Shown here one piece after another: positions 48,367 to 60,250 of a DNA stretch of 64,000 nucleotides. The stretch's first letter is position 1. Every line of letters begins with the position of its first letter. A program made the translations under genes and the position numbers. Origin of the DNA: Lamellibrachia columna (Eukaryota > Annelida > Polychaeta > Sabellida > Siboglinidae); NCBI GenBank assembly GCA_963662155.1, contig OY759261.1, forward strand, positions 64,532,417 to 64,596,416, written 5' to 3'. The notes beneath the pieces were generated by a model. The model saw only the letters and a program-made list of their open reading frames with translations, did no database searches and was not told the DNA's origin.

Positions 48367-48517
48367 TTTAGACACATTGCGAACATGGAGTTGTTCCACT
48401 GGCATGCAAAATTTCGGAGGCATGCATTAGTTCGATTATCGGTTGGTTTAGAACGTCATGTGGACGTTATATGATTGACTGAGTAACTGGTGTTGTAATT
48501 GTCAGTAATGTTTCAGA

Positions 48518-49720
48518 ATGCCCCCGATCAGACGATCACAACGGCAGAGGGCCAGAGCGGCAGCAGCCCAGGGCCTCCCCATACCGACCGACGTTGTCAC
48601 ACCGGCTGCCGAGCCGGACCCAGTCCAGCCCGCGGTTCGTCTCGCTACAGCAGCAGCACCCTTGACAGATCGGCAACGATGGGAGGCTGACGTCGAAAGT
48701 CGCCTTGCGTCCACGGAAATGCTGCAACGCGAGATGCGCGAAATCAGAACTTTATTGCAATCTGTTTTGCCTAATGTTGCAGTTGCCTCTGCTGGTCCAG
48801 TGGCTTCGAGCAGTGGGGCCTCTGTTGTTGCGTCGACTAGCCGCCAGAGGGAGCCGCCGGCTGCATCGGCTACGGTTGCATCAACAAGCCGTCAGGGGGC
48901 ATCACCTCATGGGTCAGCGCCCATACCGGCGGTAGTCGCCCCCCCCCATGGCAGACGGGGGAGGGCCTGATGGATGCAGGCGGCAATCCCATGGCAGGTA
49001 TTGTGGACGACATCCATATATTGCAAGGGGACACGCAGGCTAGGGTTGCTAGCCTTGTGCTGCCGACGTTAACAGTGCATGCTCATGTTCCCGAAAAAAT
49101 TAGAGCTAAAATTTGGTTGGGGGAGTTTGTGGACCTCTATACTTTGCTGCCTGAAGTTAGCTTAGGTCAACAGGACTTCAGTCTGACGATTCGCCCCGGT
49201 GATAATGACAGTAACCCAGCAGTCTGCGTGATCCCTCGAGCAAAATCTGAAATTCGTTCTTTTCCGCAGTGGTCTTAAAGCCTTCCAGATTTTCATGTCC
49301 GTGTTCTTGATGATGCCAGACAATGCTCTGGCGGCACCAAAGATGCTCAAATACATGCATGTGGTAAGGAACCTTTCCGAGCGTGGGGGGAACTGGCGGG
49401 GGTACGATGAATCATTCAGGACCCTTATGCGTAGTGAGGGGTGGGCCTGGGATTGCATAAACTATGAATTATGGTTGAACGCTGCGCAGCAGCCACTCCC
49501 TAGGGTGGCACCGCAGGTGGGATCTTCCTTTCTCAACAGGGGTACAGGTACCCGTGCAAACGCTGTCTGCTTTGCGTTCAACCATGCGCGCTGTATGCGA
49601 AATCCCTGTCGTTTCAGACACCTCTGCAGATGGTGTGGCGGTAGCCACCCTGGCTTCCAATGCCCAAAGTCACACATCCGTAAGTCAACCAATTTCCAGC
49701 GCCCCGGGCCCAAACCGTAA
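48518..49720 (+). pseudogene. Ngaro gag, two frame changes
   Basis: Starts at ATG 48518 (MPPIRRSQRQRARAAAAQG). An Ala/Pro/Ser-rich N-terminus runs to 48967 (TGA 48968-48970). The core continues in the -1 frame from at least 48970 (MDAGGNPMAG, then HVPEKIRAKIWLGEFVDLYT) to TAA 49276-49278. It then runs in the original frame from about 49262 (LKAF, MSVFLMMPDNALAAPKMLKY, YDESFRTLM). The end carries a CCHC-like cluster CFAFNHARC, CRFRHLCRWC and HPGFQC at 49566-49670, typical of DIRS/Ngaro gag. The changes fall at a C9 run (48939-48947) and a T4 run (about 49260). Confidence 0.75.
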
Positions 49721-49727
49721 ACTTTCC

Positions 49728-51109
49728 ATGCCCTCGCCTGTGTCCCCTACAGCTCTGGAGAATGTGTTAAAGGGGTACGATGCGTCAAAAATCCAATATC
49801 TAGTTAACGGGTTTACTTCGGGTTTTGAAATTGGTTGTTTGGATATCCCAGTACAGAAGGGAGAGGGTGTCAAAAACATGAAATCTGCCTTTGATTTCCC
49901 CCAGGTGATAGACTCAAAATTGAAGAAGGAGATAGCACTCGGCAGGATTTTGGGCCCCTTCCATGAGCCACCAGTTAATCCTGCTTTCAGAATCTCGCCA
50001 TTAGGGGTCGTGCCTAAGAAAATGCCAGGGGAATTTCGGGTTATTCATAATTTGTCCCACCCAGATGGAAATTCGGTTAATGATTACATTCCCAGGGAGT
50101 TTTCCTCAGTGCACTATGCAACGATACAGGATGCAATTTCTTTCATTAAAGTATCTGACTCCATAGTTTTCATGGGTAAGGTAGACATGGAGGCAGCATT
50201 CAGGATTATGCCTATTGCTCCGAAAGACTCACCACTGTTAGGCTTTAAATGGAGGGGCCTATATTATATGGACGCAGTGTTACCTATGGGTTGTTCCAGT
50301 GCTTGCGCTATCTTTGAAACTTTCAGCACAGCATTGGAATGGGTGGCAATGCACAAACTGGGGGTGACAAAGGCAATTCATGTGATTGACGATTTCCTGT
50401 TTCTAGCTACTTCCCGAGATAAATGTCTGGCTGACATGCAGGCATTTATTAAGATGTGTGGGGATCTGGGTGTCCCATTGGCAACAGGGAAAACAGTGGG
50501 GCCATCTACTGCACTGCAGTTTTTAGGAATAACTCTAGATGCAGTGAGCATGGAGGCACGCTTGCCTGAAGATAAACTAACGCAATGCCGATTGCTGCTG
50601 CGTTTGTTTTTAAGTAGGCACAAAGTAACGCTTAGAGAATTGCAATCATCGATAGGGGTGTTAAACTTCTGCTGTTCAGTAATTGGCCCAGGAAGAGATT
50701 TTTTACGGAGGTTAATCGATCTAACTTTGGGTATCAGTAGACCGCACTATCACATTAGGTTGACCAGACAGGTGAAGCTCGATTTATTAACATGGCAGGA
50801 ATTTCTTGGGCTAACAGTAGTGTGTGTTTCTTTACGGATAATGAGGCCCTAGTCACAATAATTAATAAGCAGACGTCCAGGGAACCAAGTGTGATGGTGT
50901 TAATGAGAAAGTTAGTATTGTCGTGCTTGCGTTACAATATTCAGTTCACAGCTCGTCATGTCCCAGGTCGTGACAATACCTTGGCTGATAAATTATCCCG
51001 TTGTCAGGTAGACGAGTTTCTGACACTGGCTCCGTGGGTCAACCTCGAACCAGCGACAGTGCCCTACCACGTCTCCCCAGCCGCCTTAGAGACACAGTAC
51101 ATGTGCTGA
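49728..51109 (+). pseudogene. Ngaro pol: reverse transcriptase and partial RNase H
   Basis: Starts at ATG 49728, 8 nt after the gag stop. RT blocks: PLGVVPKKMPGEFRVIHNLS, VDMEAAFRI (motif A, Asp at 50184), LPMGCSSACAIFETF (motif B), IHVIDDFLFLA (motif C, Asp pair 50388-50393) and LQFLGITLD. At about 50801-50806 the frame switches and the sequence jumps from TWQEFL to WANSSVCFFTDNEALV. The segment normally carrying the first Asp and the Glu of RNase H is therefore missing. The remainder (FTDNEALVTIINKQ, ARHVPGRDNTLADKLSR) runs to TGA 51107-51109. The RT catalytic residues themselves are intact. Confidence 0.85.
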
Positions 51110-51984
51110 TGCAGGCTTCATTGGCTTCGTCAACAAAAGCCCAGTATGAGCGGGCATGGTCTAAACTGGTAGGATTGTTTCAGTCGTTAGGCACTGTTCC
51201 TGTGTTGCCCGTATCGGTTGCCATGATGATGGGTTTTATTGCTTATATGCATAATAAAGGTTATGCGCCGTCTTCTATGATCTCAATGGTCTCGGCCATC
51301 TCTTATTTTCATAAACTTAATGGTTTTCCGGACCCGGCCTAGAATTTTATTATTGCCAAACTTTTAACGGGGGCTCAGAACTTGGGAACGGTGTCTGATG
51401 TCAGGTTGCCAGTGACAATGCCAATTCTTGTCCAGCTTATTAGCGCTCTGCCGCATGTGGTTACTTTACATTATAAATGCGTTATGCTACGGGCTATGAT
51501 GGTTCTCGCCTTCAGGGCTTACTTAAGAGTGGGGGAGATGGTCCCCCGATCCAGCAGGTTGGGGCAAGGTTGCCTGCATTTCAGAGACGTAGCACTTAAT
51601 GGGGATTTGATCACTATTTCTTTTAGACACTTTAAGCACAGTGGTAAACAGGGGCCCCAGTCATTGCACGTAGACAGTCAATGTGTACTGGGCACTTCAA
51701 TTCACCCGGCTAAGTTTCTCATGGAATTTCTTCATGTCAGGGGTACGATAATGGGCCCGTTATTTGCTTATGCTGATGGCTCTCCAATGCTACGTCGCGA
51801 GTTTGATGGACTACTTAAGCGTTTACTCGAGTTCTGCGGGTTGAGTACAACGGTATTCAAAGGTCACAGCTTTACAATCGGGGCAGCAACATCAGCCGCA
51901 TTACGGGGTGAATCGGACGCACAAATTAGAGCTGCAGGTAGATGGGCATCTGATGCTTTCAGGAAATACATTCGGATATCGTAA
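51109..51984 (+). pseudogene. Ngaro tyrosine recombinase, inactivated
   Basis: ATG 51109 overlaps the pol stop (TGATG). The N-terminal core-binding region shows STKAQYERAWSKLVGLF. A TAG at 51340-51342 interrupts the frame, which then continues open to 51984. The catalytic domain shows FRAYLRVGEM (first Arg), FRHFKHSGK, HSFTIGAATSAA and AGRWASDAFRKYIR (nucleophile Tyr). In the family the HxxR box reads HSFR; here codon 51874-51876 is ACA (Thr), one base from AGA. Without this Arg and with the TAG the enzyme cannot be active. Confidence 0.85.
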
Positions 51985-52038
51985 CGTACATTTCATTTAG
52001 GTTAGTTTAGTTATGGCTCCGGGGGTATATAGCAGGGA

Positions 52039-52321
52039 CTCTGACAGTGGCGGAGTTTTTAGTTATGTCTCCCGGGACATAAAACAGGTTACGTGCACAG
52101 CGGGAGTATGACTGATACTCTGACAGTGGCGGGCTCAACAGTTATATCTCCGTTGGGTACATCCGAGTTAAGGATTAGCCTAGGCTCTGACAGGGGCGGA
52201 GTCGAAGGCTACTATCTTGGCTCGGATAAATAGTTTTGTGTTCTTTGGTTACTCCTATCGTACCCAATCACCCTGAGAGCAACGATAGTGGGACATAATG
52301 GCAGCTCTGACAGTGGCGGAG
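52039..52321 (+). repeat. CTCTGACAGTGGCGGAG motif cluster before B1
   Basis: The 17-bp motif or close variants lie at 52039, 52118, 52185 and 52305, with a fifth at 47794. The 52185 and 47794 copies share about 45 bp of surroundings (TAGCCTAGG before, GGCGGAGTC and GCTACTATCTT after). Confidence 0.8.
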
Positions 52322-52389
52322 TTGAGACGACGGTCCTATATGGAATTTTTGGTGGCGGTCGGTCACATTGTAATTTTGGGTGACCTGGT

Positions 52390-52660
52390 GGCGGAGTGAC
52401 CCCCACCCACATGGTAAAATAAACATATTAGCTTGTAGTGATTTATTTAGTAGTCATAATATTGTTACCATTGGTTGACACACTTATCACGTTGTCGAGT
52501 TATATCTATTATGTGAAATTAGCAGTCTGGGGCCGGCATGCTTGCTGAGGTTATTTGTCACTTGATTATTGATGTTTACACGATTATTATTAATAAAACT
52601 ACATGTCATTAAGTTGGCCTACTTCAATCTATACCTGACTTGCGTTGTTGTTCTGCATAA
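52390..52660 (+). repeat. Ngaro split repeat B1
   Basis: From GGCGGAGTGACCCCCACCCA to TTCTGCATAA, repeated as B2. Contains AATAAA at 52592-52597. Confidence 0.9.
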
Positions 52661-53009
52661 ATGGATGTATGTAAACAGCGGGGACATACTGTCGTTTATG
52701 TGGAATGACAACGTAACTTAATTCATGTAATATGCTTTAGCATCATAGCTATTAGGACAATACTAGTTTGGGCTACGAGAGTATGCACGGCGGCTCGCGC
52801 ATGCGCACTCGTTAACGCTATAAAAGCGAGTGCGGCCATGATGCTGTCCTCTATTTTTCTTCGGAATTGCGTGGAGTGTACACGAGAAATCTTTGCTTTG
52901 CTTGAATTGTTGTAATTTTTGATTTGCGTATTATTGTGTAGTGATAGTTGATGTTAGTTTAGTCTTGTGCGTATATTCATTTAGTTTGGGTTTAATCTGA
53001 GTTCTTAAA
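52660..53009 (+). repeat. Ngaro split repeat A2
   Basis: A second copy of A1, directly abutting B1, as required by the split-repeat model. It includes a second TATAAAAG. Confidence 0.9.
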
Positions 53010-53086
53010 CAATTTGCCCACCCTCCCTCCCTTTGATGGATGGAATGGACGTTCTTCAGGATTGTCTAGTTTTAAACTACGTGGTG

Positions 53087-53358
53087 GGCGGAGTGACCCC
53101 CACCCACATGGTAAAATAAACATATTAGCTTGTAGTGATTTATTTAGTAGTCATAATATTGTTACCATTGGTTGACACACTTATTACGTTGTCGAGTTAT
53201 ATCTATTATGTGAAATTAGCAGTCTGGGGCCGGCATGCTTGCTGTGGTTATTTGTCACTTGATTATTGATGTTTACACGATTATTATTAATAAAACTACA
53301 TGTCATTAAGTTGGCCTACTTCAATCTATACCTGACTTGCGTTGTTGTTCTGCATAAA
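53087..53358 (+). repeat. Ngaro split repeat B2
   Basis: A second copy of B1, separated from A2 by 77 bp. Its AATAAA is at 53289-53294. It closes the element at TGCATAAA. Confidence 0.9.
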
Positions 53359-53492
53359 AATATATATTAACTAAAATGTTTGTTATATGTCATATTTCAT
53401 GTTGCGATACCATAAATTTGATAACAACTGTGAATAGTATTACCAGCGTGTATTATTGATATTGAGTTATGCATATTCTATATCTTGTATTA

Positions 53493-53530
53493 TGCGCATG
53501 CGCCGGAAGTGGTCTCTCTAAGATGGCGCC
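53493..53530 (+). promoter_or_regulatory. Compact NRF-1 / ETS / YY1 promoter-like cluster
   Basis: Within 38 bp: TGCGCATGCGCC (NRF-1 palindrome), CCGGAAGT (ETS, 53503-53510) and AAGATGGCGCC (YY1-like, 53520-53530). These are typical of TATA-less metazoan promoters. A 10-codon frame starts at the ATGGCG. No downstream gene was identified. Confidence 0.45.
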
Positions 53531-53539
53531 CAAGTACAA

Positions 53540-54290
53540 CGTCAATCAAGATTGAACAAGGAGCTTAACGAATGCAACGCACTCCAAAAGGCTAAGCTTT
53601 ATTATATTTCCAACAACATTATCAAATAGTTGTTTTATCTGGTGTGTATGTTTATTTTATATGCCTGTAGTCATTCCAAGCGCCGTCACTTTGTGAAGCA
53701 AACCCGTGAAACAGTTAGTTAGACAACAGTCGCTCGAAAAATTTAGAAACTGTCTCGTCTCCCTGTCTTTGTAGAACAAATGATATGTTCATTCATGTGA
53801 GCACGAACGCATAGGGTCTACACCTTGCTAAACTGTGCATATGCGACATAGTCTACCTAATATAAGTGCCGAATGACGTTTATACACAAGCCTACCTATT
53901 CATAGCAATGATAATCGAAGCTGAAGTTATTCTTCTTCTACCAGGTACGAATCAACCCTCTGTTCAAAGTCAGTTATGTTCTATTCATGTTCGTAACCTT
54001 AAAGTGCAAATAACAAACGGTATTTGCCATTATCCATTAAACACTTCGAATCAACCCTTTGTCCAAGACTTACAGACTTGGTGTGCGCGCACGTGCTAAA
54101 GTGTTATAAGAGAAAATTAATAATATATTTGGGAGAAAGATAAAAGATGATAGTGTGCGCGTAGTACTGCAATTTACAGGGAATAAAGACAAGACACAAG
54201 TTAAAAGGTTTTTTCGGTGTGTACACAAAATTTAATATTGTGTGTACGATATGCCAACAAAATTATTTAACATAGCAATTTATTGATAAC
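53540..54290. other. Intergenic, nothing recognised
   Basis: No long conserved frame or repeat. A TTCATGTTCGTAACCTTAAAGTG segment (53977) resembles segments near 38555 and 56575. Confidence 0.4.
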
Positions 54291-55305
54291 ATTAGATGTT
54301 TAATATGCCTAGAAAGAAACACTCGTCAAAAGAAGCTATTAGAAAAGTAGCGTACAACCAAACTATATGGTTTATAGGTGTACCAGAAACTGAAATTAGA
54401 CAATCTAAAAGAAGCTACAAGCAACAATTAGTATGTAACATTAAATATGACAGCAAGAATTTGTATGCATATGTCAGGAGTAAACGAAACGTAAGGGACT
54501 AGGCTGGACCACAAGAATACAGTGCTGGAAATATAATATTGCAAGGTTTTTTAATGGAGGAAGACCTAAACGGATACTTTAGTTCAGTGTTTACAAAAGA
54601 GGGTATTAGTTCACTACCAGTTCCAGATGCTACATTTCAGGAGGTAAATCGGACTATTTAGGGCAATTAAACGGTAGCTAAGACAATGAAGGATAATACA
54701 TAACCTGGAGTGGATGGAATGCTGCTAAGACTAATGGAAACAGAAGAACAATTTAGTAGACCACTTGCAAGAGTGTTCAACTTGTCAGTAAAAGAGGGAG
54801 TGATTCTTTTTGAATGGAAAGACGTAAACATAATTACTTTCTTTAAAACAGTATTCGAGAAATAAGTAAGATAATTACTACAGACCAGTGAATTTAACAT
54901 CAGTGATGTGTAAGTTATTAGAACGGTTAATTACATATCATATGGTGGACGTCCTTGTTAGGCATAAATTACTAAATTAATCTCAACATGGATTCCTAAA
55001 ATCGAGGTCATGCTTAAACAAATTAATATGTTATGTTTTTTGAAGAAATCACTAAGTGTACAGCCAATGGATCACCAGTAGATATTATCTACTTAGATTT
55101 TCTGAAAGCTTTCGACAAATACTACATCAAAGATTGCTATTTAAATTAAGCCCATGGTATCGGATATGGCATAATCGACAGGATATAGCAATGGCTGACT
55201 GACAGACGACAGCATGTTGTAATATATGGGAGGTATTGAACTGGAGATAATGTTTGAGTGGGGTACCACAAAGATCAGTATTAGGGCCTTTATTATTTTT
55301 TATTT
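54290..55305 (+). pseudogene. CR1-like LINE fragment, truncated at 3' end
   Basis: Same family as 26930-29720: KQQLVCNIKYDSKNLYAYVRSK, then VDGMLLRLM, CKLLERLITYHMVD, SRSCL, IIYLDFLKAFD and LSGVPQRSVLGPL. Multiple indels. It stops after motif B, exactly where duplicon D sequence begins, so the duplication breakpoint lies in or beside this LINE. Confidence 0.75.
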
Positions 55306-55315
55306 AAAGGTTCTC

Positions 55316-57760
55316 GTGCGTTGATCCCTTTGATGACAAGTACAGGAATTAAAAAAAACATTGACATGAAGGATAATCCATACCTACCTAGAACTGAGTA
55401 GATCTTGCGTGTCAACTCAGTCATCGAAATCACCAAACCGAAATAACGTAGGCCAAATTCACCTCCCGTTCACGCCGATATAAAGTGACCGGATTCATGC
55501 ACGTGGCAGTTAGTCCGAATTCACCGAGGGCCGAAATCAAAGCCCCCAATGCTGACGAGTGGCTGTTGGCTCTTTCGGAGCAGCTTAGCGACGCCAGTAG
55601 CTTTGACTTCGATCTTATTTACTTTCTAACCTAAACATGAACCACGACCACACAGAGCCGCCAAAGTACTTCTATATGTCAATGTCAATCTATGTCAATA
55701 AGTCAGAGGTGTTATAGACTTCGTTGTATTCAATATTCTGAACAATGTTGTTCATATACGCAGATATCCTGCACATTACATTTTATAAATCTAGTATTAT
55801 AACAGTCAGTGTCAGAACTAATAATCATGAGACTAGCATTACACCTCGTAGATAAGCTGTGTATAATCCTAAATGCAGTATTAACGGAAACAATAAAAGA
55901 ACACAAATACGTATTACTACAATGAGACGTGAGCAGTTTGTTCTTCACCTTCTTCGAACAGAAGTAAAATTAGAATATTACTTCCACCGTACAAACTCAT
56001 TTTCATCCGACGTCATAGATTAAATGTCCGAGATATTTAAGAGACTTTGCTGTATTCAATATACATCAAAACCGACAGCTTAGCTTTTTTAATGTTTTAA
56101 ATAATAATATTATTTATTTCTTATATGATATCTCTATCAGGCCCGTAGCCAGCTCCTCACAAGGGAGGTCATTTTGTATACTAAAATAGACTCCAGGGGC
56201 GCCACAAGTTCATGTGGGGCAACATTTTCTTAATAAACTCTTAGGGGCACCACACGTTTACACGGGGTTATATTCTACCAAACAGACTCCAGGGGTCCCT
56301 ACAAGTTCACACGGGGTCACGTTTTCCAATACAGAGGGTGCCACAAGTACTGTGTACAATGCATTGTTTACATATTCAATTGTTTCATAAAATTAAACAA
56401 AACTAAAACAGTTATTAATTCCTTTAGTTGTGCATTGAGATTGAAAGAAAGCATCTATACCGTCTACCCAGACCTGCTTGAACTTAAAGAGGTCCCGCAG
56501 ATTCTTTGGGACGTCATCCAGTACAATTTGTTCATAGCAAAATAAGTTCTCTGTTTCGCCAGTCAGTTTTATTCATGTTCATAACCTTAAAGTGAAAATA
56601 ACAAACGGTATTTGCCCTAGGAAAAACTAACACAGCCACATTGTGTTTTTTGTTTGTTTCTATTAAATCTGGTGGATGTTGTATTTTGTGTATGCATGCA
56701 TGCATGCATGCATGCATGCATGCATGCATACATGCATGCATGAGAGTACACACAAACACATGTATGTACATACACTCCCACGCACGCACGCACTCACCTT
56801 CGCTCAACTTCGAATAGGCTTAGTCGAAAATAATGTGATAGTTTGTGGGAAGGTTTTATCAAAACTAAGTACACATTGCACAAGCGAGCCAGCATGTCGA
56901 AGTAGATACTAGATACATTTGAGTTTTTACGAAATGATTCTGAAACGAGAGACACGAAAAATCGAAAAATCGAATTGATTATAGAGGTCGCGATATTGAT
57001 GCCAGTGCATTTGGGCAAACTGTTGTAAACATACACGTAGTTATCTCCGTAGTAGTCTCAACATCATATGACCAAACTGTTGTAAACGTACACGTATTTA
57101 TCTCCGTAGTAGTCTCAACATCATATGCTTTTCGTATGCGTGCGTTTGGATGTATAGAGAATATATTACGGATATTGCTACAACAAAAAAAGCGGAGAGA
57201 TCCCCATTTGAAAACCTGTATTGTATCGAGTACTTCAGAAACATTGGTACTATACTTTGTAATACCATCCACTAATATACGACATATGATGGTTATAATT
57301 GACCAAACCGAAAAAAAAATTGCTTACGAATAGTTGTTGTGCATTTATGGGTGTTTGAGTACAGCTGATTGAATCTGTCTAATTGGCATATTAATTGATG
57401 CAACAGTAAACACAACGGAGATTAGTGTTGTGACATGATTGTCAGCAGTCAAGTGTGTCTGACTAAAAATAACACAGAACACTCTTCCAGTTCACGATGT
57501 ACTTGCTACAATGCATGCTGGGTAGATCGCTAATCCAGAAAACCCATAACAATCTACGCAAAGTACAACGTTGCAACGTTCAAGTTGATTCGCTTATATG
57601 CTAGGCTCATGTGACGGCGGGTCACGTGTAACCGGAGTGACTTTCAACAAGTTCTTTACAAAATGGTTGGATTTGCTGTCAGCCTGAACCCAGAACCTTT
57701 TAGTAACGACTTAGCAATGCTACGATTAAAATCAACAAGCTCCACACGACTAGTGGACAA
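55316..57760 (+). other. Left part of duplicon D
   Basis: Colinear in blocks with 18479-20200 and 37690-39700. It contains ~48-bp degenerate repeats CAAACAGACTCCAGGGG at 56170-56340 and a direct repeat of CAAACTGTTGTAAAC near 57016 and 57073. A short CR1-like tail in minus orientation lies at about 57735-57800. No gene found. Confidence 0.55.
56690..56745. repeat. (TGCA)n tetranucleotide repeat
   Basis: TGCATGCATGCA run, self-complementary at every register. Confidence 0.95.
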
Positions 57761-57984
57761 GGAAGCCATTAGCTTATTAAGAGTTCAACAATTTGTCAGC
57801 TTTGAATCAGATGAAATATATACCTCTATACTAGCATATACACCATCAGTAGATGATATGTTTCATTCATTTATCTTCTTTTGTGAGACTGAACAAAAAG
57901 ATGAGAACTACATTACTGAGCTACCGGTCATTTTAGATTAGACTTAGTTTACATACCTGCACACTGTCATCTGACACGTTGTTA

Positions 57985-58030
<46 letters not shown>
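57985..58030. repeat. (GTGC)n microsatellite
   Basis: About eleven GTGC tetranucleotides. Confidence 0.95.
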
Positions 58031-58031
<1 letters not shown>

Positions 58032-58254
58032 AGTGTGTGACAACATTCCATGCACTGCATACTCATTCGGAATATGACTGTTATAAGTAATCAAATTTGA
58101 CAGGTCATTATCATTAATATAATAAACATCAGAATAACTAAGCGATGTTCCCACTGATAGATGTTGTAGAACAGTAAGTTAGCTAGTTAAGCTAACAATT
58201 CGAAATGAAACGTTTGGGTGGTTGCGTAAGACGGTTGCGTGAACCAGCTGTACG

Positions 58255-58965
<711 letters not shown>

Positions 58966-60168
58966 AGCCTAGTTGAAATTAAATTTAGCACAACACACCA
59001 GTTTCATGCGGTCCCTCCTGGAATTCAATGTGTTGTCGCATTAAATCCAATATCTTAGATGCCTGCGTACCTAAAAAACAAAGAACTTTTTATGTAAGTG
59101 ATAATACACGTTTTGAAAATTAGGAGATTGTTAGTTTTTCAAATGGTCGGGTAAATCGTATGACACTTGTCTAACTACTTTACATAAGTTCTCTGCTATC
59201 GGCCAAATGCCTAGACGTTGGAACCGTGGATTGACTGGGAAAGGTCGGGTGCCTAATATGTTGGGTGGAGAGGCCATCATCAACTTCTCCACCCCCTCCA
59301 GCCCCCAATATTCAATAGCTTCCGACGCCCATGATAATATTACTCAGCAGCCAATCCTGCCAAATTAATTAATTATGTTAATGTCACAAACAAGGGCTGT
59401 TTCTAAATATATTATTTAAATGAGTATAATTATACATATAAACGAGCTGTACTGCTTGTGTCAGAAGGTTGTATTTCGTCGAAGAAACGACATCCACAGT
59501 TACTACTGAGTGTTTCTCGTGTTACAGCCCGACACCTCTACAGGTATGTGGTGGACGATGCTTCGGTTAGAGGTTCACTTGCTAAATGCCGCGTTTTACA
59601 AAGTTGCAAGGGATTAATTGGATGTACAGTAGGGTGTTTAGTATGTGAACGTTTTAATAAGTTGCAAGGGACTAATAGTATGTACAGTAAGATGTTTAGT
59701 AAGTGAACATTTCGGTGTATGAGTATTTGGGTTTCCCTTATAGTAATTGTGTGATCTTAAATGTACACATGTTTAAAAAAATGGTATCAATAAAAAAGTT
59801 TTATTTTGTAATGCATTTAAATTTACTATGTGCACCAGCTCGGCTGTAGGAGCTGCCGGAGGATGGCAAGGTTGACGTGATACCACCTTCGGGACTCCAT
59901 TCCCAAAGTTCTGTTAGGGTTTACTACTTTATTAGTTGTCTACAAAGACAATAAGATAAATATGTTAAATCAACTAACACGTGGATAACAAAAAGATAGC
60001 TGAGCAACCTAATGTAGATAAATGGTGAAAAGAAACGTGCTATTACGTTGTGCGTTGGAATAATACGTAGCTATCATGCACTAAGATACTGAATATTAAT
60101 ATCAACGTTGTTGTTGTTGTTCATGACTGTGTAAAATTATTGGCTTACCGTTAACAGAACTCACAAAC

Positions 60169-60250
60169 ATGAGAGAATTGAGACGAACGGACTTCATATT
60201 GCTCCTTCTCTGCTTAGAAGTGGTCGCCGAGTTTTTTGATTACGCTGCAC
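60169..60250 (+). CDS. Copy D exon 1: signal peptide
   Basis: 27 codons plus one base, ending FFDYAA before donor GTACGT. Three codons longer than in copy B; the C-terminal end resembles that of copy C. Confidence 0.75.

Larger units (their letters stand above)
46549..53358 (+). mobile_element. Ngaro-type tyrosine-recombinase retrotransposon, inactivated
   Basis: The element shows the split direct repeat layout of Ngaro elements: A1 (46549-46907), coding region, B1 (52390-52660), A2 (52660-53009), B2 (53087-53358). Between A1 and B1 are an SGNH-like ORF, a hairpin minisatellite, gag, RT/RNase H and a tyrosine recombinase, in that order and all on the plus strand. There are no LTRs, no integrase and no aspartic protease. 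Lesions in gag, RNase H, recombinase and hydrolase indicate a dead copy. A1/A2 and B1/B2 differ by few substitutions and a 9-bp indel, so the insertion is fairly young. Confidence 0.88.

Noticed and set aside
48018..48371. Repeat protein encoded by the 42-bp array in the Ngaro element
   Set aside because: Two frames are equally open, there is no conserved domain and the period is divisible by three, so coding is not supported.
46549..53009. A1 and A2 as LTRs of an LTR retrotransposon
   Set aside because: A2 is followed by a second copy of B1 and the element encodes a tyrosine recombinase but no integrase or protease, which fits split direct repeats instead.
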